Numbered from the stretch's first letter, positions 31,411 to 41,139 are shown. The stretch is 64,000 bases of DNA from JAFGCN01 sp964547015 (GCA_964547015.1 CAZJKT010000002.1:1-64000), one strand, 5' to 3'. The notes: generated from the letters alone by a model not told the origin. Translations and numbers: made by a program.

Positions 31411-32034
31411 TTACTTCACCCTCAACCCGTTTTTAATATCCCTCTCGTAAATATTCCCTCCGGGGTCGGACTCCGAAAAGACCTGCGCCCCGAATCTGTA
31501 AAGCTCAACAGGCTTTACAACCCATGTGTCGCAGTCAAGCCCTGCTTTTCTGCAAAGCTCGCAAATATATTCCTTTTTGCTCCATTTCTGCTCAACGGGC
31601 ACCTGAGGGAGAAAAACCGCGCAGTTGTTGCGCCGCCGGATAAAAAGCCCGTCGCGGCCGACCTCAATAAGGCTTAGGTAATCTCTTGGCTCAAACACTG
31701 AAAGTTTTTCCATTTGCCCCAAAACAGTAACTTCAAGAGTTACCTGCTCAAGCTCAAGATTATGCAGGGGGAAAAACCTCGGGTCCTGCGTTGCAGAACA
31801 GCTCGCCTCAATCAGGGCATTTAGAAGAGGCTTTTCCGGAAAAATCGAGCCGATGCATCCCCTAAGGCTTCCCTTAGGATAGGTTAATATTGTGCAAAAA
31901 ACCCCCCTCTTTTCTGTAAGCCCTCTCGGAACGTCTTTAGGGGGCCTTAACGGAACAAGATTGTCCAAATAATATTTAATAGAATCTCTTGCCAGGCGAA
32001 CCAGATACTCGCCGCCCTTAGGTGAAATCTCCAT
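31411..32034 (-). CDS. AMMECR1-domain protein
   Basis: The 207-residue protein matches AMMECR1: the six-residue signature LRGCIG in KGSLRGCIGSIFPEKPLLNA (about residues 55-74), SATQDPRFFPL, LEVTVLGQMEKLSV, IEVGRDGLFIRR and FLPQVPVEQKWSKKEYICEL. The family is conserved in archaea and eukaryotes; its activity is not established. In many archaea it neighbours MEMO or radical-SAM genes, which is not the case here; the neighbour is the arginase-fold gene 18 bp away. Confidence 0.93.
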   Translation of the reverse strand: MEISPKGGEYLVRLARDSIKYYLDNLVPLRPPKDVPRGLTEKRGVFCTILTYPKGSLRGCIGSIFPEKPLLNALIEASCSATQDPRFFPLHNLELEQVTLEVTVLGQMEKLSVFEPRDYLSLIEVGRDGLFIRRRNNCAVFLPQVPVEQKWSKKEYICELCRKAGLDCDTWVVKPVELYRFGAQVFSESDPGGNIYERDIKNGLRVK

Positions 32035-32145
32035 AATTAATCCTATAATCCATTATTATCTGTGCTATAGCTGACGGCTCTGTAAAATTTTCCGCCTTGT
32101 TTTTTATCCGCCAGACATTCCCTAAATATTATAACTAATGTAGTT

Positions 32146-32640
32146 ATGGATAATGGCAAGTCCGTTATTTTCCTTCCCCCTTTAAGGGAAAGGTGGGCCC
32201 TTGCTTTAGACGGGGGCCATGCTAAAGAGGATATCGGCCCTAAAGGCCCTATAAAAATTGAATTCAAAGGCCTGCCTATTGAGATTGGCTATGAGGAAGG
32301 GGGAGGGGGATGCTCTTTTGTCGGATACCATGACCCCCATGTTCATATTGTCCTAAAGGTCGGCGACTTCCATATGGAATGCAAGGAACACTACAGGCCA
32401 AAAGAATTCAGCATATTTAACGGCAGAAGAATTTTTGGCGAGGAAAAGGAGGCGCATTACCGGATTAAAACCCCTGTCGGGACAATCCTCCTTATCCCCA
32501 GAGAAAGCCTCTGGGATAAATACTGGACATACACTAAAGGCCCGAAATGGAAATATGAAAAAAACTGCACCGAATATTTCCTTGTCCTAGGCGCTGAGGA
32601 AAGCGAAGCAAAGCACTTTGCAAAGCTCTACGGTAATTGA
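32146..32640 (+). CDS. Hypothetical protein, 164 residues
   Basis: The soluble protein contains a Gly-rich turn (YEEGGGGCSFVGYHDPHVHI, about residues 50-69) with several histidines, followed by beta strands (VLKVGDFHMECKEHYRPKEF) and a helical end (ESEAKHFAKLY). The His/Cys/Glu cluster could bind a metal, but no family is recognised. It begins with a leaderless-style ATG and converges on the YlqF-like GTPase gene. Confidence 0.55.
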   Translation: MDNGKSVIFLPPLRERWALALDGGHAKEDIGPKGPIKIEFKGLPIEIGYEEGGGGCSFVGYHDPHVHIVLKVGDFHMECKEHYRPKEFSIFNGRRIFGEEKEAHYRIKTPVGTILLIPRESLWDKYWTYTKGPKWKYEKNCTEYFLVLGAEESEAKHFAKLYGN

Positions 32641-32649
32641 ATTTCCTGT

Positions 32650-33387
32650 TTAATTTCCACCCTTCTTCTTGATTTTACCCTTCTGCAAATCGCGCATTAT
32701 TTTCTTGCTCATCTCAGACGTGTTCGGGGCTCCGCCTTTTTTTAGGACATTCTCCTTGATTGCAATTTTCTCAATTGCCTCAAACGGGTCGCCAAAATCA
32801 TCAACCCCGTAATGCCTCTCAATTAAGCCATTCATTTTTGAAATTATTTGGGCGGCAACAAGCTCAGGATCCTTTAAATTGTCAGGATCCTTTGCCCCGT
32901 ATATAACATAATCCGCATCATCGCCGGACTTTGAAAACACCCCCGGCGTATCTATAATATAAATGCCCTCTGCAATTTTTATCTTCTGGATACTTTTAGT
33001 ATATCCGCTTTTAGGGCTGACCCCCGCGCTTTTTTTTCCGGCAAGGGCGTTTATAATGCTTGACTTCCCTGTATTCGGGTATCCCACAACACCGACTGTC
33101 GCGGGCTTCCCTTTAGAAATCTCCTTTATTTTCCTCAAAAGCCGCATATTGCCCCAGTGGAGCTTTGAGCTAACCTGCACTGAATTTTCAAGCCGGATTT
33201 TTTTTTGCTCCTCTTTTTCCAAAAGGTCCACCTTGTTTATAATATAGAGAAATTTTTTTCCCTCCGCCTTTATCTTCTCTTCAATCTCCGGGTTTATGCT
33301 CTCCCTGACCGCCCTTGCATCAATCACCATCAGGACGATATCTGATTTCTCAATGACCCCATCCACCATATTTTTGAATCCTGCCAT
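32650..33387 (-). CDS. Circularly permuted GTPase (YlqF/YawG family)
   Basis: The G motifs occur in permuted order: G4 NKVD (about residues 51-54) and a G5-like VSSK precede G1 GYPNTGKSS (about 101-109) and G3 DTPG (about 147-150). This is the hallmark of YlqF/RbgA/Nog2-type GTPases involved in large-subunit assembly. The protein has 245 residues with a basic, Lys/Gly-rich tail (KKIMRDLQKGKIKKKGG) that could touch rRNA. It stands alone between convergent genes. Confidence 0.9.
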   Translation of the reverse strand: MAGFKNMVDGVIEKSDIVLMVIDARAVRESINPEIEEKIKAEGKKFLYIINKVDLLEKEEQKKIRLENSVQVSSKLHWGNMRLLRKIKEISKGKPATVGVVGYPNTGKSSIINALAGKKSAGVSPKSGYTKSIQKIKIAEGIYIIDTPGVFSKSGDDADYVIYGAKDPDNLKDPELVAAQIISKMNGLIERHYGVDDFGDPFEAIEKIAIKENVLKKGGAPNTSEMSKKIMRDLQKGKIKKKGGN

Positions 33388-33450
33388 AATATGTTTTTGG
33401 CTATTGCTTAAGACTTAATTATAAAAATCTTGCCCCTTCCGAAAAAAATT

Positions 33451-34650
33451 CTAAATCCCCGCAAAAAACAAAAGGGTCGGGACAATCAAGACTCCCATCA
33501 TAAGGCTTCTCCTTGCCCCGGTGGATATGCAAAAAATCCCTATTGAAAGCCCTGTTGCCGCAACCCAAAGCCCAATCCAACCGGTAAAGAAAAATACAAG
33601 CAGGGTAAGCAGCGCAAAAATCAGCTTTGTCAGCTTGCCGTATTTCACCCGATGTATATTTCTTATTACCGCCTTTGACAGCCTCAAAGTTATCAAAGCA
33701 GAAATTCCCCCTGCCGCAAGAATCATGAAAAAAATCAGAAAAAGCGTTTGGACATTATATTCAAATTGCAGGGCCTGGATTGCGACCGAAGTCCCGCTTC
33801 TCGGGTTCCCTATTGTCCAGAGGGCAACAATGGAAAAAAGTGATGATGCGGTCGTTATCCCCCCAATAGACACCATAAAATCCTTTAAATTATCCTCCAT
33901 CTTTGCAAGCTGCTGGGCCATAACCGTAACCTGGCTTGAGCCTACCCCGGGAAGAATACCCGCCATAAGGCCCGCCGCAACCGAAATCAAAGACGCCCTC
34001 TTAGGTGAAGACTCGGAAAAGTCCGCATCAATTTCCTGCTCGGGCGCCTCATTTGTTTTTGAGGCGAAAAAAAGGGAGGCAAGCCCGAAAAGCCCGCAAA
34101 AGGCCGGAAAGAGAACTTCGCTCCCTGAAAGGGGCAGGCGAAAAATCAATATGCCAAACGCCGCAGAGGAGAAAAATACAGCAAGTGCAGGCAAAAGCTT
34201 TTTTCTGCTCGACCAGAGAAGGTGGCCGACGGTGAAGAGCAAAAGAAGGGCAATCGCAGGCTTCACAAAATCATAAAATCTTGGAATCGCCAGGACAAAA
34301 AGCGGGAAAAGTATTGCGATAATAATTGTTGAAAAAAGCCCGCCATAAGTCGCAAGAGCTATTGCCTCATAACCCCTTCCCATCAGGAGGAATTTTTGGC
34401 CCGGAAGGACTGAGAGCGCCGAGTCCTCCTCAGGGGCGGAAAAAAGGATAGATGGGATAAAATTTACAAAAGAATTTGAGATTTCCGACCCCACCAAAAG
34501 GGCGATTAGGCAAAAAACGCTAATCGGAAGAAACGGTGAAGCTGAAATAAGGATGAAGGCAAGGGTGTTTGGGTGAAGCCCGGGAATCATTCCCGCTATA
34601 GACCCGAGAATTATGCCAAAAAAAAGGAACAGGGCTAGTTCAAAAATCAT
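33451..34650 (-). CDS. TctA-like integral membrane protein (archaeal DUF112/COG1784)
   Basis: The 399-residue protein has about ten hydrophobic helices and two family Gly-Pro signatures: GSIAGMIPGLHPNTLAFILI (about residues 16-35) and GLMAGILPGVGSSQVTVMAQ (about 225-244). These repeats mark the large membrane component of tripartite tricarboxylate transporters and their archaeal relatives. No binding protein (TctC) or small subunit (TctB) is adjacent, which is usual for the archaeal branch. The substrate is unknown. Confidence 0.88.
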   Translation of the reverse strand: MIFELALFLFFGIILGSIAGMIPGLHPNTLAFILISASPFLPISVFCLIALLVGSEISNSFVNFIPSILFSAPEEDSALSVLPGQKFLLMGRGYEAIALATYGGLFSTIIIAILFPLFVLAIPRFYDFVKPAIALLLLFTVGHLLWSSRKKLLPALAVFFSSAAFGILIFRLPLSGSEVLFPAFCGLFGLASLFFASKTNEAPEQEIDADFSESSPKRASLISVAAGLMAGILPGVGSSQVTVMAQQLAKMEDNLKDFMVSIGGITTASSLFSIVALWTIGNPRSGTSVAIQALQFEYNVQTLFLIFFMILAAGGISALITLRLSKAVIRNIHRVKYGKLTKLIFALLTLLVFFFTGWIGLWVAATGLSIGIFCISTGARRSLMMGVLIVPTLLFFAGI

Positions 34651-34651
34651 C

Positions 34652-34951
34652 CTAAAGATCGTCAGCGGGGCTCTTTATATTCCTCAGCGAAGAAGAGCTT
34701 ATATGCGTATATAGTTGAGTTGTGGCAATGTTTTGATGACCAAGCAGTTTTTGGATAATGCGTATATCCGTCCCGGATTCCAAAAGGTGAGTAGCAAAGG
34801 AGCGCCTTGGTGTGAGGCTTGCTTTTTTGCAGATTCCTGCCTTTTTGTAGAAATTCAAAAAATTCCTTTCAGGAAACAGGCAGGCTTTATTGATTTTCGG
34901 GCTAAATCCTCTTGAGTTGAGCTTGAGCATTTCAAGTTCGTCCATAACCAT
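34652..34951 (-). pseudogene. Internally deleted tyrosine recombinase (XerA-like remnant)
   Basis: The 99-codon frame joins the start of a core-binding domain (MLKLNSRGFSPKINKACLF) to the very end of a catalytic domain (RRSFATHLLESGTDIRIIQK, then LLGHQN and TTQLYTH with the nucleophile Tyr, then IKSP). A full XerA-type enzyme has about 280 residues. The region with the first catalytic Arg and Lys is missing, and the H-x-x-R motif is damaged, so it cannot be active. It lies next to the TctA-like gene and upstream of the subtilase. Confidence 0.8.
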
Positions 34952-35197
34952 ACTTAAATTTAAATATATTCATTAAGACCTATGTATTAAAGTTTAGGTT
35001 ATGCGAAACTTTGTTAATAACCGTAAAATATTTGGTAGAGTAGAGTGGGGTTTGTTAGAACGGTTGTTATGTCTAATTAAAATTACCCCTAAAAACAGAA
35101 AAACTTCTCTAAATCCAGATGTTATACGCAATTCAAAGGTTGGCTTACAAGTAAAGAAAAACTGTGTATTACCCTACCTTAATTGCAAAAAATACCG

Positions 35198-35205
35198 CTT
35201 ATATA
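35198..35205 (+). promoter_or_regulatory. TATA box of the subtilisin-like protease gene
   Basis: CTTATATA lies 21-28 nt before the chosen ATG at 35226, the usual spacing for a leaderless archaeal transcript. The rest of 34952-35197 shows no gene or structured element. Confidence 0.5.
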
Positions 35206-35225
35206 CCATATACAGGGATAATATA

Positions 35226-36854
35226 ATGAAAGGAACAAAAGCCAAATGGATAGCGGTAGCATTGACTAGCCTAATGCTGGCTCTTGGAGCGGTAATTGCA
35301 GGAGGGGTGGAAAAGGGCCCCGCCGTTCTTGAGCCTGTGTCAATAAAGCTGAATTTGCCTAATGTTGCAATTGAAAACTCGCCTGTTTTAGAAGAAAGAT
35401 GGATTATTGCAGGCGGCTATTCTACAGACAGGGGGCGGCTGAAATCGGTTGGCTGCGAAGTGGCGCATGAGCTTAGCGATTCTTTAGCTGTAAAATGCCC
35501 AAAGGGAGTTTCGGTAACCGGAGCAATTGAAGACCGAATTGTTTACGCAATGGACATGGGGGCAAATATACAGACCGGATCAGACAGGGTCTGGAACGAT
35601 TTAGGGTATGACGGAAGCGGAATAGTTGTGGCAGTTTTAGACACAGGAGTTGACTATAATCACCCCGAACTCAAAAACGATATTATTGGCGGAAAGAGCT
35701 TCATAATAAGGGTAAAGGATTACCGGGATGACAACGGCCACGGAACACACTGCGCAGGGATCATAACCTCGAACGGAGCAGTACAGGACTACTCCAGAGG
35801 AGCGGCTCCGGGAACAAAGATATGGGCCGGAAAAGTCCTTGACAGAAATGGCAGAGGATACACCTCAGACATAGCGGCGGCAATTGAATATGTTGTCAAA
35901 AACGAGATAGCAGAAATCATAAGCCTAAGCCTTGGCGGAGGAGGATACACAACGGAAAACTGCGACGGCGATTATCTTGCAGAAAAGGTGAACTGGGCAG
36001 TAAGCCGGGGTGTAACTGTTGTTGCGGCTGCGGGAAACACTGACGGAGTAATATCGAGCCCCGGATGCGCTTCAGGAGCAATAGCTGTCGGAGCGGTTGA
36101 CAAGAATGATGTTAGGGCAGGGTGGTCGGGAACAGGTCCGGCATTGGACATAATGGCCCCGGGAGTCGGCATATACTCAACAATCCCAAACTCCGGTTAT
36201 GCCTATTACTCAGGAACCTCGATGGCAACGCCTCATGTGGCGGCAGTAGTAGCGATGATGATGCAAGCAAATGCCGAGACAACAGATAGCGAGATAAAAG
36301 ATGCGCTCTACAGCACCGCAGTCGACTTGGGAGCCTTTGGGTATGACAATTACTATGGACAGGGAAGAGTTGATGCATATGGAGCGGTGAAGAAGCTTAT
36401 AACCTCCGCAACCTGCGAATCTGATTATAACTGCGATGATGGACTTTATTGCAATGGCGCTGAAACCTGCCAAAGCGGGATTTGCGTAGCGGGAGCGCCA
36501 GTAGACTGCAGCGTAACTCAAGGAGCTGATGAATGCAACATCGGAGTATGCGATGAAAATGCAAAAGCCTGCGCTACCGAGCCAAAGCCGGACCAAACAG
36601 CCTGCGGCGATAACGGGATATGCTGCAGCGGAATATGCTCCGAGCCGTTTTGCCGGACAGACTCTGACTGCAATGACGGAGATGACTCAACAAAAGACAC
36701 CTGCATTAACGGCGGAACTTGCAATGCCTACTGCCAAAATGATTCTGTCTCCGAGGAGCCTTCAGAATGCGCGCCTAACGGAAGGTTCTGCAACTGCGAC
36801 GGCAAGTGCAATGCAAGAGAAACAAAAGATACCTGCCCTTGGGACTGCATATAA
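35226..36854 (+). CDS. Secreted subtilisin-like serine protease (S8) with Cys-rich C-terminus
   Basis: The 542-residue precursor has a signal peptide (KAKWIAVALTSLMLALGAVI), a propeptide (about residues 28-115) and the peptidase domain with the triad Asp in VVAVLDTGVDYNHPEL, His in DNGHGTHCAG and Ser in SGTSMATPHVAA. A Cys-rich tail of about 150 residues follows, built of units such as CDDGLYCNGAETCQSGIC and ending CNCDGKCNARETKDTCPWDC. The frame is open 75 codons further upstream, but that part is not signal-like, and the TATA box supports 35226. It probably acts outside the cell. Confidence 0.92.
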   Translation: MKGTKAKWIAVALTSLMLALGAVIAGGVEKGPAVLEPVSIKLNLPNVAIENSPVLEERWIIAGGYSTDRGRLKSVGCEVAHELSDSLAVKCPKGVSVTGAIEDRIVYAMDMGANIQTGSDRVWNDLGYDGSGIVVAVLDTGVDYNHPELKNDIIGGKSFIIRVKDYRDDNGHGTHCAGIITSNGAVQDYSRGAAPGTKIWAGKVLDRNGRGYTSDIAAAIEYVVKNEIAEIISLSLGGGGYTTENCDGDYLAEKVNWAVSRGVTVVAAAGNTDGVISSPGCASGAIAVGAVDKNDVRAGWSGTGPALDIMAPGVGIYSTIPNSGYAYYSGTSMATPHVAAVVAMMMQANAETTDSEIKDALYSTAVDLGAFGYDNYYGQGRVDAYGAVKKLITSATCESDYNCDDGLYCNGAETCQSGICVAGAPVDCSVTQGADECNIGVCDENAKACATEPKPDQTACGDNGICCSGICSEPFCRTDSDCNDGDDSTKDTCINGGTCNAYCQNDSVSEEPSECAPNGRFCNCDGKCNARETKDTCPWDCI

Positions 36855-36891
36855 CGACATTTTGCCTTTTTTGTAGTTTTTATTTTAATTT

Positions 36892-37167
36892 ATGAAAATA
36901 CACCATACTATCGACTGGGATACTTATAGAACTCCTGAGCCTAATCTATCCCAAATTGATTTTTCGATCCTTTATCATCCGATTCAGGAAATCCCTAAAA
37001 ATATGGAGGGGCTCTGCTATGAAGCCCAAAAATCTGTTGAAAGCCTCTACTTCAGCCTTCCCCAAAACAGAAGCCAAAATACATTTAATGAGTATCCTAA
37101 GCGTATAAAACAAATAATTGATTATGCCCTTAAGAAAGATCGAGGAAGGAAAACTAAAAATATATGA
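36892..37167 (+). CDS. Hypothetical protein, 91 residues, overlapping trm1
   Basis: The soluble protein starts MKIHHTIDWDTYRTPEPNLS and ends with a basic helix (IKQIIDYALKKDRGRKTKNI). The ATG has an A/T-rich box (TTTTTATTTTAATTT) directly upstream. Its 3' end overlaps the trm1 start by 44 bases in another frame, so one of the two starts may be set differently. No family is recognised. Confidence 0.4.
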   Translation: MKIHHTIDWDTYRTPEPNLSQIDFSILYHPIQEIPKNMEGLCYEAQKSVESLYFSLPQNRSQNTFNEYPKRIKQIIDYALKKDRGRKTKNI

Positions 37168-38233
37168 GTCAATTGAAGACATCCCCACAAAGAAAATGGG
37201 GGCGTTCTACAACCCCGAAATGAGTTTTGATCGAAGCCTCTCTGAGATTATTATCCAAATAATCAATCCAAAAAAAGCCCTTGACGGAATGTCGGCAAGC
37301 GGGGTGCGGGGGCTTCGCTACGCCTCGGTTTTGCCTGATTCTGAAGTTGTGCTAAATGAACTGAACCCAAAAGCAGTTAAATTGATTGAAAAAAACCTTG
37401 CAGAAAACAAGGCTATACTAAACCCCCAAAATATCCGAATAGAGAACAAAAATCTCTACACAATTTTGGGCGAGGAGATGTTTGACTTTATTGACATTGA
37501 CCCTTTCGGCTCGCCGATTTACTTTTTGGACTCTGCCGCGCGCTCCATAAGAAACAAGGGGGTCGTTGCCTTCACCGCAACCGACACAGCCGCGCTTTTT
37601 GGCACCTCCCCAAACGCGGGGCTTAGAAAATACGGAATAAAAAGCCTTCGCTGCGACTTCTCAAAGGAGCTTGGCCTTAGAATTCTGATAACCGCCGCGA
37701 TAAGGAAGTTTGCCGAATACGAAATTGAAATGGTTCCTGTTTTTTCCTACTGCCGCAGGCATTACTTCCGGGTTTTCGGGCAGGTTCGCCGCGGAGCAAA
37801 ACGGGCAGACCGGCTTTTGGAAAGTTTTGAATATATAAGCTACTGCCAAAAGTGCGGATGGCGGGACTACGGAATTTTTGGGAAGTGCAAAAACTGCAAG
37901 AGTCAAATAAACCTGATTGGTCCAATTTTCACAGGCGACTTCGCGTCAATTGGAATGTGCGGCGAGATGCTGAAATATTGGTGGCCAACGGCAAAAGAAG
38001 ACGACGAAAAAGGAAAATTCGTCCCGGACTACACAAGATTCATCCAGATGGTTTCAAGGGAACAAGGCTACCCTCCATACTACGACATCCACCACATATG
38101 CAAGCTCAACAAGTGCGAAATCAAGAAGACAGAAGTTTTGCTAAAAGAACTTGAAGGCGTAAGGACGCATTTCCTCGGAACAGGAATAAAGACAAAAAAG
38201 GGATTTAAGGAAGCGCTTAAATCCTTAAAATAA
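37124..38233 (+). CDS. trm1: tRNA (guanine26-N2)-dimethyltransferase Trm1
   Basis: Trm1 makes m2,2G26 in tRNA using SAM. The 369-residue protein shows GAFYNPEMSFDRSLS, the SAM-binding ALDGMSASGVRGLRYA (about residues 47-62), the catalytic FIDIDPFGSPIYFLDSA (about 124-140) and a C-terminal zinc-binding group (CQKCGWRD...CKNC, about 244-262). A TTG two codons upstream is in frame, but the ATG at 37124 is taken. Length and motif order match archaeal Trm1. Confidence 0.95.
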   Translation: MPLRKIEEGKLKIYESIEDIPTKKMGAFYNPEMSFDRSLSEIIIQIINPKKALDGMSASGVRGLRYASVLPDSEVVLNELNPKAVKLIEKNLAENKAILNPQNIRIENKNLYTILGEEMFDFIDIDPFGSPIYFLDSAARSIRNKGVVAFTATDTAALFGTSPNAGLRKYGIKSLRCDFSKELGLRILITAAIRKFAEYEIEMVPVFSYCRRHYFRVFGQVRRGAKRADRLLESFEYISYCQKCGWRDYGIFGKCKNCKSQINLIGPIFTGDFASIGMCGEMLKYWWPTAKEDDEKGKFVPDYTRFIQMVSREQGYPPYYDIHHICKLNKCEIKKTEVLLKELEGVRTHFLGTGIKTKKGFKEALKSLK

Positions 38234-38244
38234 GTTAGAGCAAC

Positions 38245-39435
38245 TTAAGCGTCGATCTCTTTTTGTTTCCTTCTCCTAAGGATATTATTGACCTTGCTTT
38301 TTGCAATGGAAAGTTTTGACCCTTTATTTTTCATTTCTGCGGATTTTTGTATTTGGGATTCATACATTAAAAGAACTTTCTCAATCGTCTTGTCGGCTGA
38401 ATGTTTTGACACCTCTTTTAGGCAAAGTTTTGAGAGCTTTTTTCGGTTGGCATACGCCAAATCTATTTTTCGGCTCAAGTCATCAATATTTCCGCTTTCA
38501 TAAAGGTAGCCGGTCCTTGCATTTTTTATAGTTTCCTCAAGGGCCATTTCGCTCGCCCCGACAACCGGAGTCCCGCAAGCCATAGCTTCCAGTGCAACAA
38601 GCCCCTGGGTTTCGGCAATGGAAGGAAAAACAAATACATCAAGCGCAGAATAAAAAGCCCTCTGGTCTTCCTTGCTCAAAAAACCGAAAAAAGATATATT
38701 CTTTTTTCTCTTTGCAAGCCTTCGGTAATGGGCCTCAGCGGGCCCGTTCCCAATAATCACAATTTTTCCCTCAAACTTTCCGGAAACATTTATCAAATCC
38801 TCAAGCCTTTTTTCATGGCACAGCCTTCCGCAGTACCCTATAAGCTTTTCATCGCCAATGCAGTATTTTTCCCTGAATAAATCCCTATCGACCGGCCGAA
38901 AAAAGTCCAGATCCACCCCGTTAGAGAGGACAACCGGATTTTTTATGCCTTTCTGTATGAGCCGTTTTTTTATGACTTTGGAGGGGCAGGTTACAATATC
39001 AAATGAATTAAGGAGCTTTCTTTCCCAAAGGTTATATAACTTGGTAAGCCCTTTTTTGAGGGGCTTTCTTTTTGTAAGGTATCCCACATATTCGTCACCG
39101 GGTGTGTGGAATGTATGAAGCTTTGGGACTCCAAGCAATTTTGAAACATAAGCCCCCATTATCGCCTGCGAAAAAAGCCCATGGATATGGACAACATCAA
39201 GGCCCCTTGCATTTCTAAGGACCCATGAAGGGATTGCAATTTTGTATCCCTCGTAATACCTAAATCCGACAGACCTTAAGGGAAACTCGTTTTTTTGCGG
39301 AACATATTCACCTGACGGGTAAAATAAAATGACCTCATGTCCCGCCTCTTCAAGCTTTCTTTTCCACAGATTGATTGTGTAGGTTACCCCGTTTATCTGC
39401 GGGAAATATGTGTCTGTAAAGATTCCAATTCTCAT
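38245..39435 (-). CDS. Glycosyltransferase family 4
   Basis: The 396-residue GT-B enzyme starts MRIGIFTDTYFPQINGVTYT, with VVHIHGLFSQ at about residue 82. The donor-binding half has VLSNGVDLDFFRPVD, LIGYCGRLCHEKRLEDLI and the E-x7-E block in PSIAETQGLVALEAMACGTPVV (about 265-286). The N-terminal wording resembles diacylglycerol glucosyltransferases and mannosyltransferases that act on lipids. It begins the glycan locus that continues through 46577, divergent from the GT2 genes. Confidence 0.92.
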   Translation of the reverse strand: MRIGIFTDTYFPQINGVTYTINLWKRKLEEAGHEVILFYPSGEYVPQKNEFPLRSVGFRYYEGYKIAIPSWVLRNARGLDVVHIHGLFSQAIMGAYVSKLLGVPKLHTFHTPGDEYVGYLTKRKPLKKGLTKLYNLWERKLLNSFDIVTCPSKVIKKRLIQKGIKNPVVLSNGVDLDFFRPVDRDLFREKYCIGDEKLIGYCGRLCHEKRLEDLINVSGKFEGKIVIIGNGPAEAHYRRLAKRKKNISFFGFLSKEDQRAFYSALDVFVFPSIAETQGLVALEAMACGTPVVGASEMALEETIKNARTGYLYESGNIDDLSRKIDLAYANRKKLSKLCLKEVSKHSADKTIEKVLLMYESQIQKSAEMKNKGSKLSIAKSKVNNILRRRKQKEIDA

Positions 39436-39520
39436 ATTTTTAGGCTTTGGCCCATAATAAACCTAAAAAAGGCTATTCTAATATATATTGCAGGGGGTTT
39501 ATTTAAATGATAATCGATTT

Positions 39521-40234
39521 ATGGAAATCTCGGTAATAATCCCGACGCTAAATGAGGAGAAATATATTGAGGACTGCCTAAAGGCTATTTCTACTCAGGA
39601 TTTTCCAAGGGAGAAATATGAGGTGATAGTATCTGACGGGGCGAGCACAGACAAAACCGCAAAGATTGCAAAAAAATATGCTGATAAGGTGGTTGTTTCA
39701 AAAAAAAGAGGGATTTGGTGGGGAAGGAATTATGGGGCGAAGTTTGCAAAAGGGAAATACCTTGTATTCATCGATGCGGACACTATTATTGACAGGGATT
39801 ACCTTAAAACAGTCCACCCATACCTTGAGAGGGGATATATTGGGGTTTCAACATATTTCAATTTTTCGGGCAAAACTAAAACAATCCGGATCGCAAACCA
39901 AGTCAGCAATATTTACTGGATACTCAGCGACGCCATCCGGAGAAAAGGGCTATTTGGATTCAATCTCTGCACCCCTCAAAAAATATTTGCCCGGGTTGGA
40001 GGCTTCAAGGATACCGACCTAGAAGATGTGAGGATGTATAGAGAGCTGTCAAAAGTCGGCAAGACGATAAGGTTACGGGAAAGGAAAGTAGTAACTTCAT
40101 CTCGCAGACTGGAGAAATTCGGCTCTTGGGGAGCTTTAAGGTACTACATAGAACTATTTTACTTGGAGATAATACGATCAAAAGGTAAGAGTAAGGCAAG
40201 ATTTCTCAAGTATGGGAGATATATAAAAACATAA
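39521..40234 (+). CDS. Glycosyltransferase family 2, copy 1
   Basis: The 237-residue GT-A enzyme starts MEISVIIPTLNEEKYIEDCL and has the nucleotide-binding SDGASTDKT (about residues 38-46) and the metal-binding DxD in LVFIDADTIID (about 82-92). No hydrophobic tail is evident. Residues 37-112 are nearly identical to the second copy at 41140, while the C-terminal halves differ, indicating duplication or gene conversion followed by divergence of the acceptor half. A TTG upstream is in frame, but the ATG is preferred. Confidence 0.9.
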   Translation: MEISVIIPTLNEEKYIEDCLKAISTQDFPREKYEVIVSDGASTDKTAKIAKKYADKVVVSKKRGIWWGRNYGAKFAKGKYLVFIDADTIIDRDYLKTVHPYLERGYIGVSTYFNFSGKTKTIRIANQVSNIYWILSDAIRRKGLFGFNLCTPQKIFARVGGFKDTDLEDVRMYRELSKVGKTIRLRERKVVTSSRRLEKFGSWGALRYYIELFYLEIIRSKGKSKARFLKYGRYIKT

Positions 40235-40559
40235 AGTTCTGGAAAAACAAAAGGTATTTGGCTAGTCGGGAATAGTTAGGATACTCTCAGTCAGGACTAC
40301 ATTAGACGATGTGTTTATTTTCGGAGCAAGTTACCTCAAAATATCTACAAACAAATTAGGTAATTCTTCATTTCTGGGGTTGAACCAAACCCCCTTTTGA
40401 AGAGCATATACTTTATAATTTCCCTGTTTACCTCGTGATATAATGAAGGGTGTATATAGGAGTACAAAACCAATTTTCAGATATTGGTAAGAATGCGGTT
40501 TGGGTTTCTTCTGGGCTTTCTAACAAAAACTTCATAAATATTTGTGAAACTAATTACAC

Positions 40560-41040
40560 CAATTATGTCCTATAATTATACCTGCAGAATATTTCCTCAC
40601 AAAGCTCCAAAACTCTTCAATACCGTTTAGGCAGTTATGGACATTCTCAAAACATCTTGCCTGCTCTATCCTGCTTTGCTTGCCATATAACCCCAAATCC
40701 TTGTAGGATTTGAAATAATCGGAGTAGTAGGCGGGCTAGTCTATACCCTCTAATATATAAATTAAAAAAATCTTGGCGGAAACATCTTCAACCAGGATTA
40801 TAAAAATATTCTCTTGCATTCTAAAATGCCAAATACGGGCTGTTTGTTAGAGGTATCTTTTCCTCAACTTCCCTTTCTTCTGTCGCCAAAGTGAGATTCA
40901 TCGGCATCTATGTAGCCACCGAATTTGGTGAAGTTTCTGTTTCAGTAAGCAGACAGTAACTTACTAAAAACAATCTACTTTCCTGACACGGCATTGCAAC
41001 CTAGGTCTAACTCCTTAGCGCACTTGTACGCGCTAACCTC
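40560..41040 (-). pseudogene. Decayed IS1595-like transposase
   Basis: Fragments in shifting frames on the minus strand match an IS1595-type DDE transposase in order: SAYKCAKELDLGCNAV; then GGYIDADESHFGDRRKG (first catalytic Asp region); KQPVFGILE; NIFIILVEDVSAKIF; and the end SDYFKSYKDLGLYGKQS plus CLNGIEEFWSFVRKYS. Several stops and frameshifts break the frame, so it is inactive. Clear terminal repeats were not found. The flanks (40235-40559 and 41041-41139) hold nothing else recognisable except a GGGGTT/AACCCC-type hairpin near 40378-40395. Confidence 0.8.
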
Positions 41041-41139
41041 AAAATAAGCGAATTACAATAAAGAGAATATGTTAAGAGAAGGGCTTGCTACCCCTAATCT
41101 GAAGCAATTACCATATATTATTATCTACCCTGTTCAGTT

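Noticed and set aside
33521..34276. 251-codon antisense frame inside the TctA-like gene
   Set aside because: The minus-strand frame has clear membrane-protein signatures; the plus-strand frame has none.
35001..35225. 75-codon extension of the subtilisin-like protease
   Set aside because: A signal peptide begins at 35226, a TATA box sits 21-28 nt upstream, and the extension has no secretory character.
40378..40395. GGGGTT/AACCCC hairpin as a transposon end
   Set aside because: No matching inverted copy was found on the other side of the transposase remnant.
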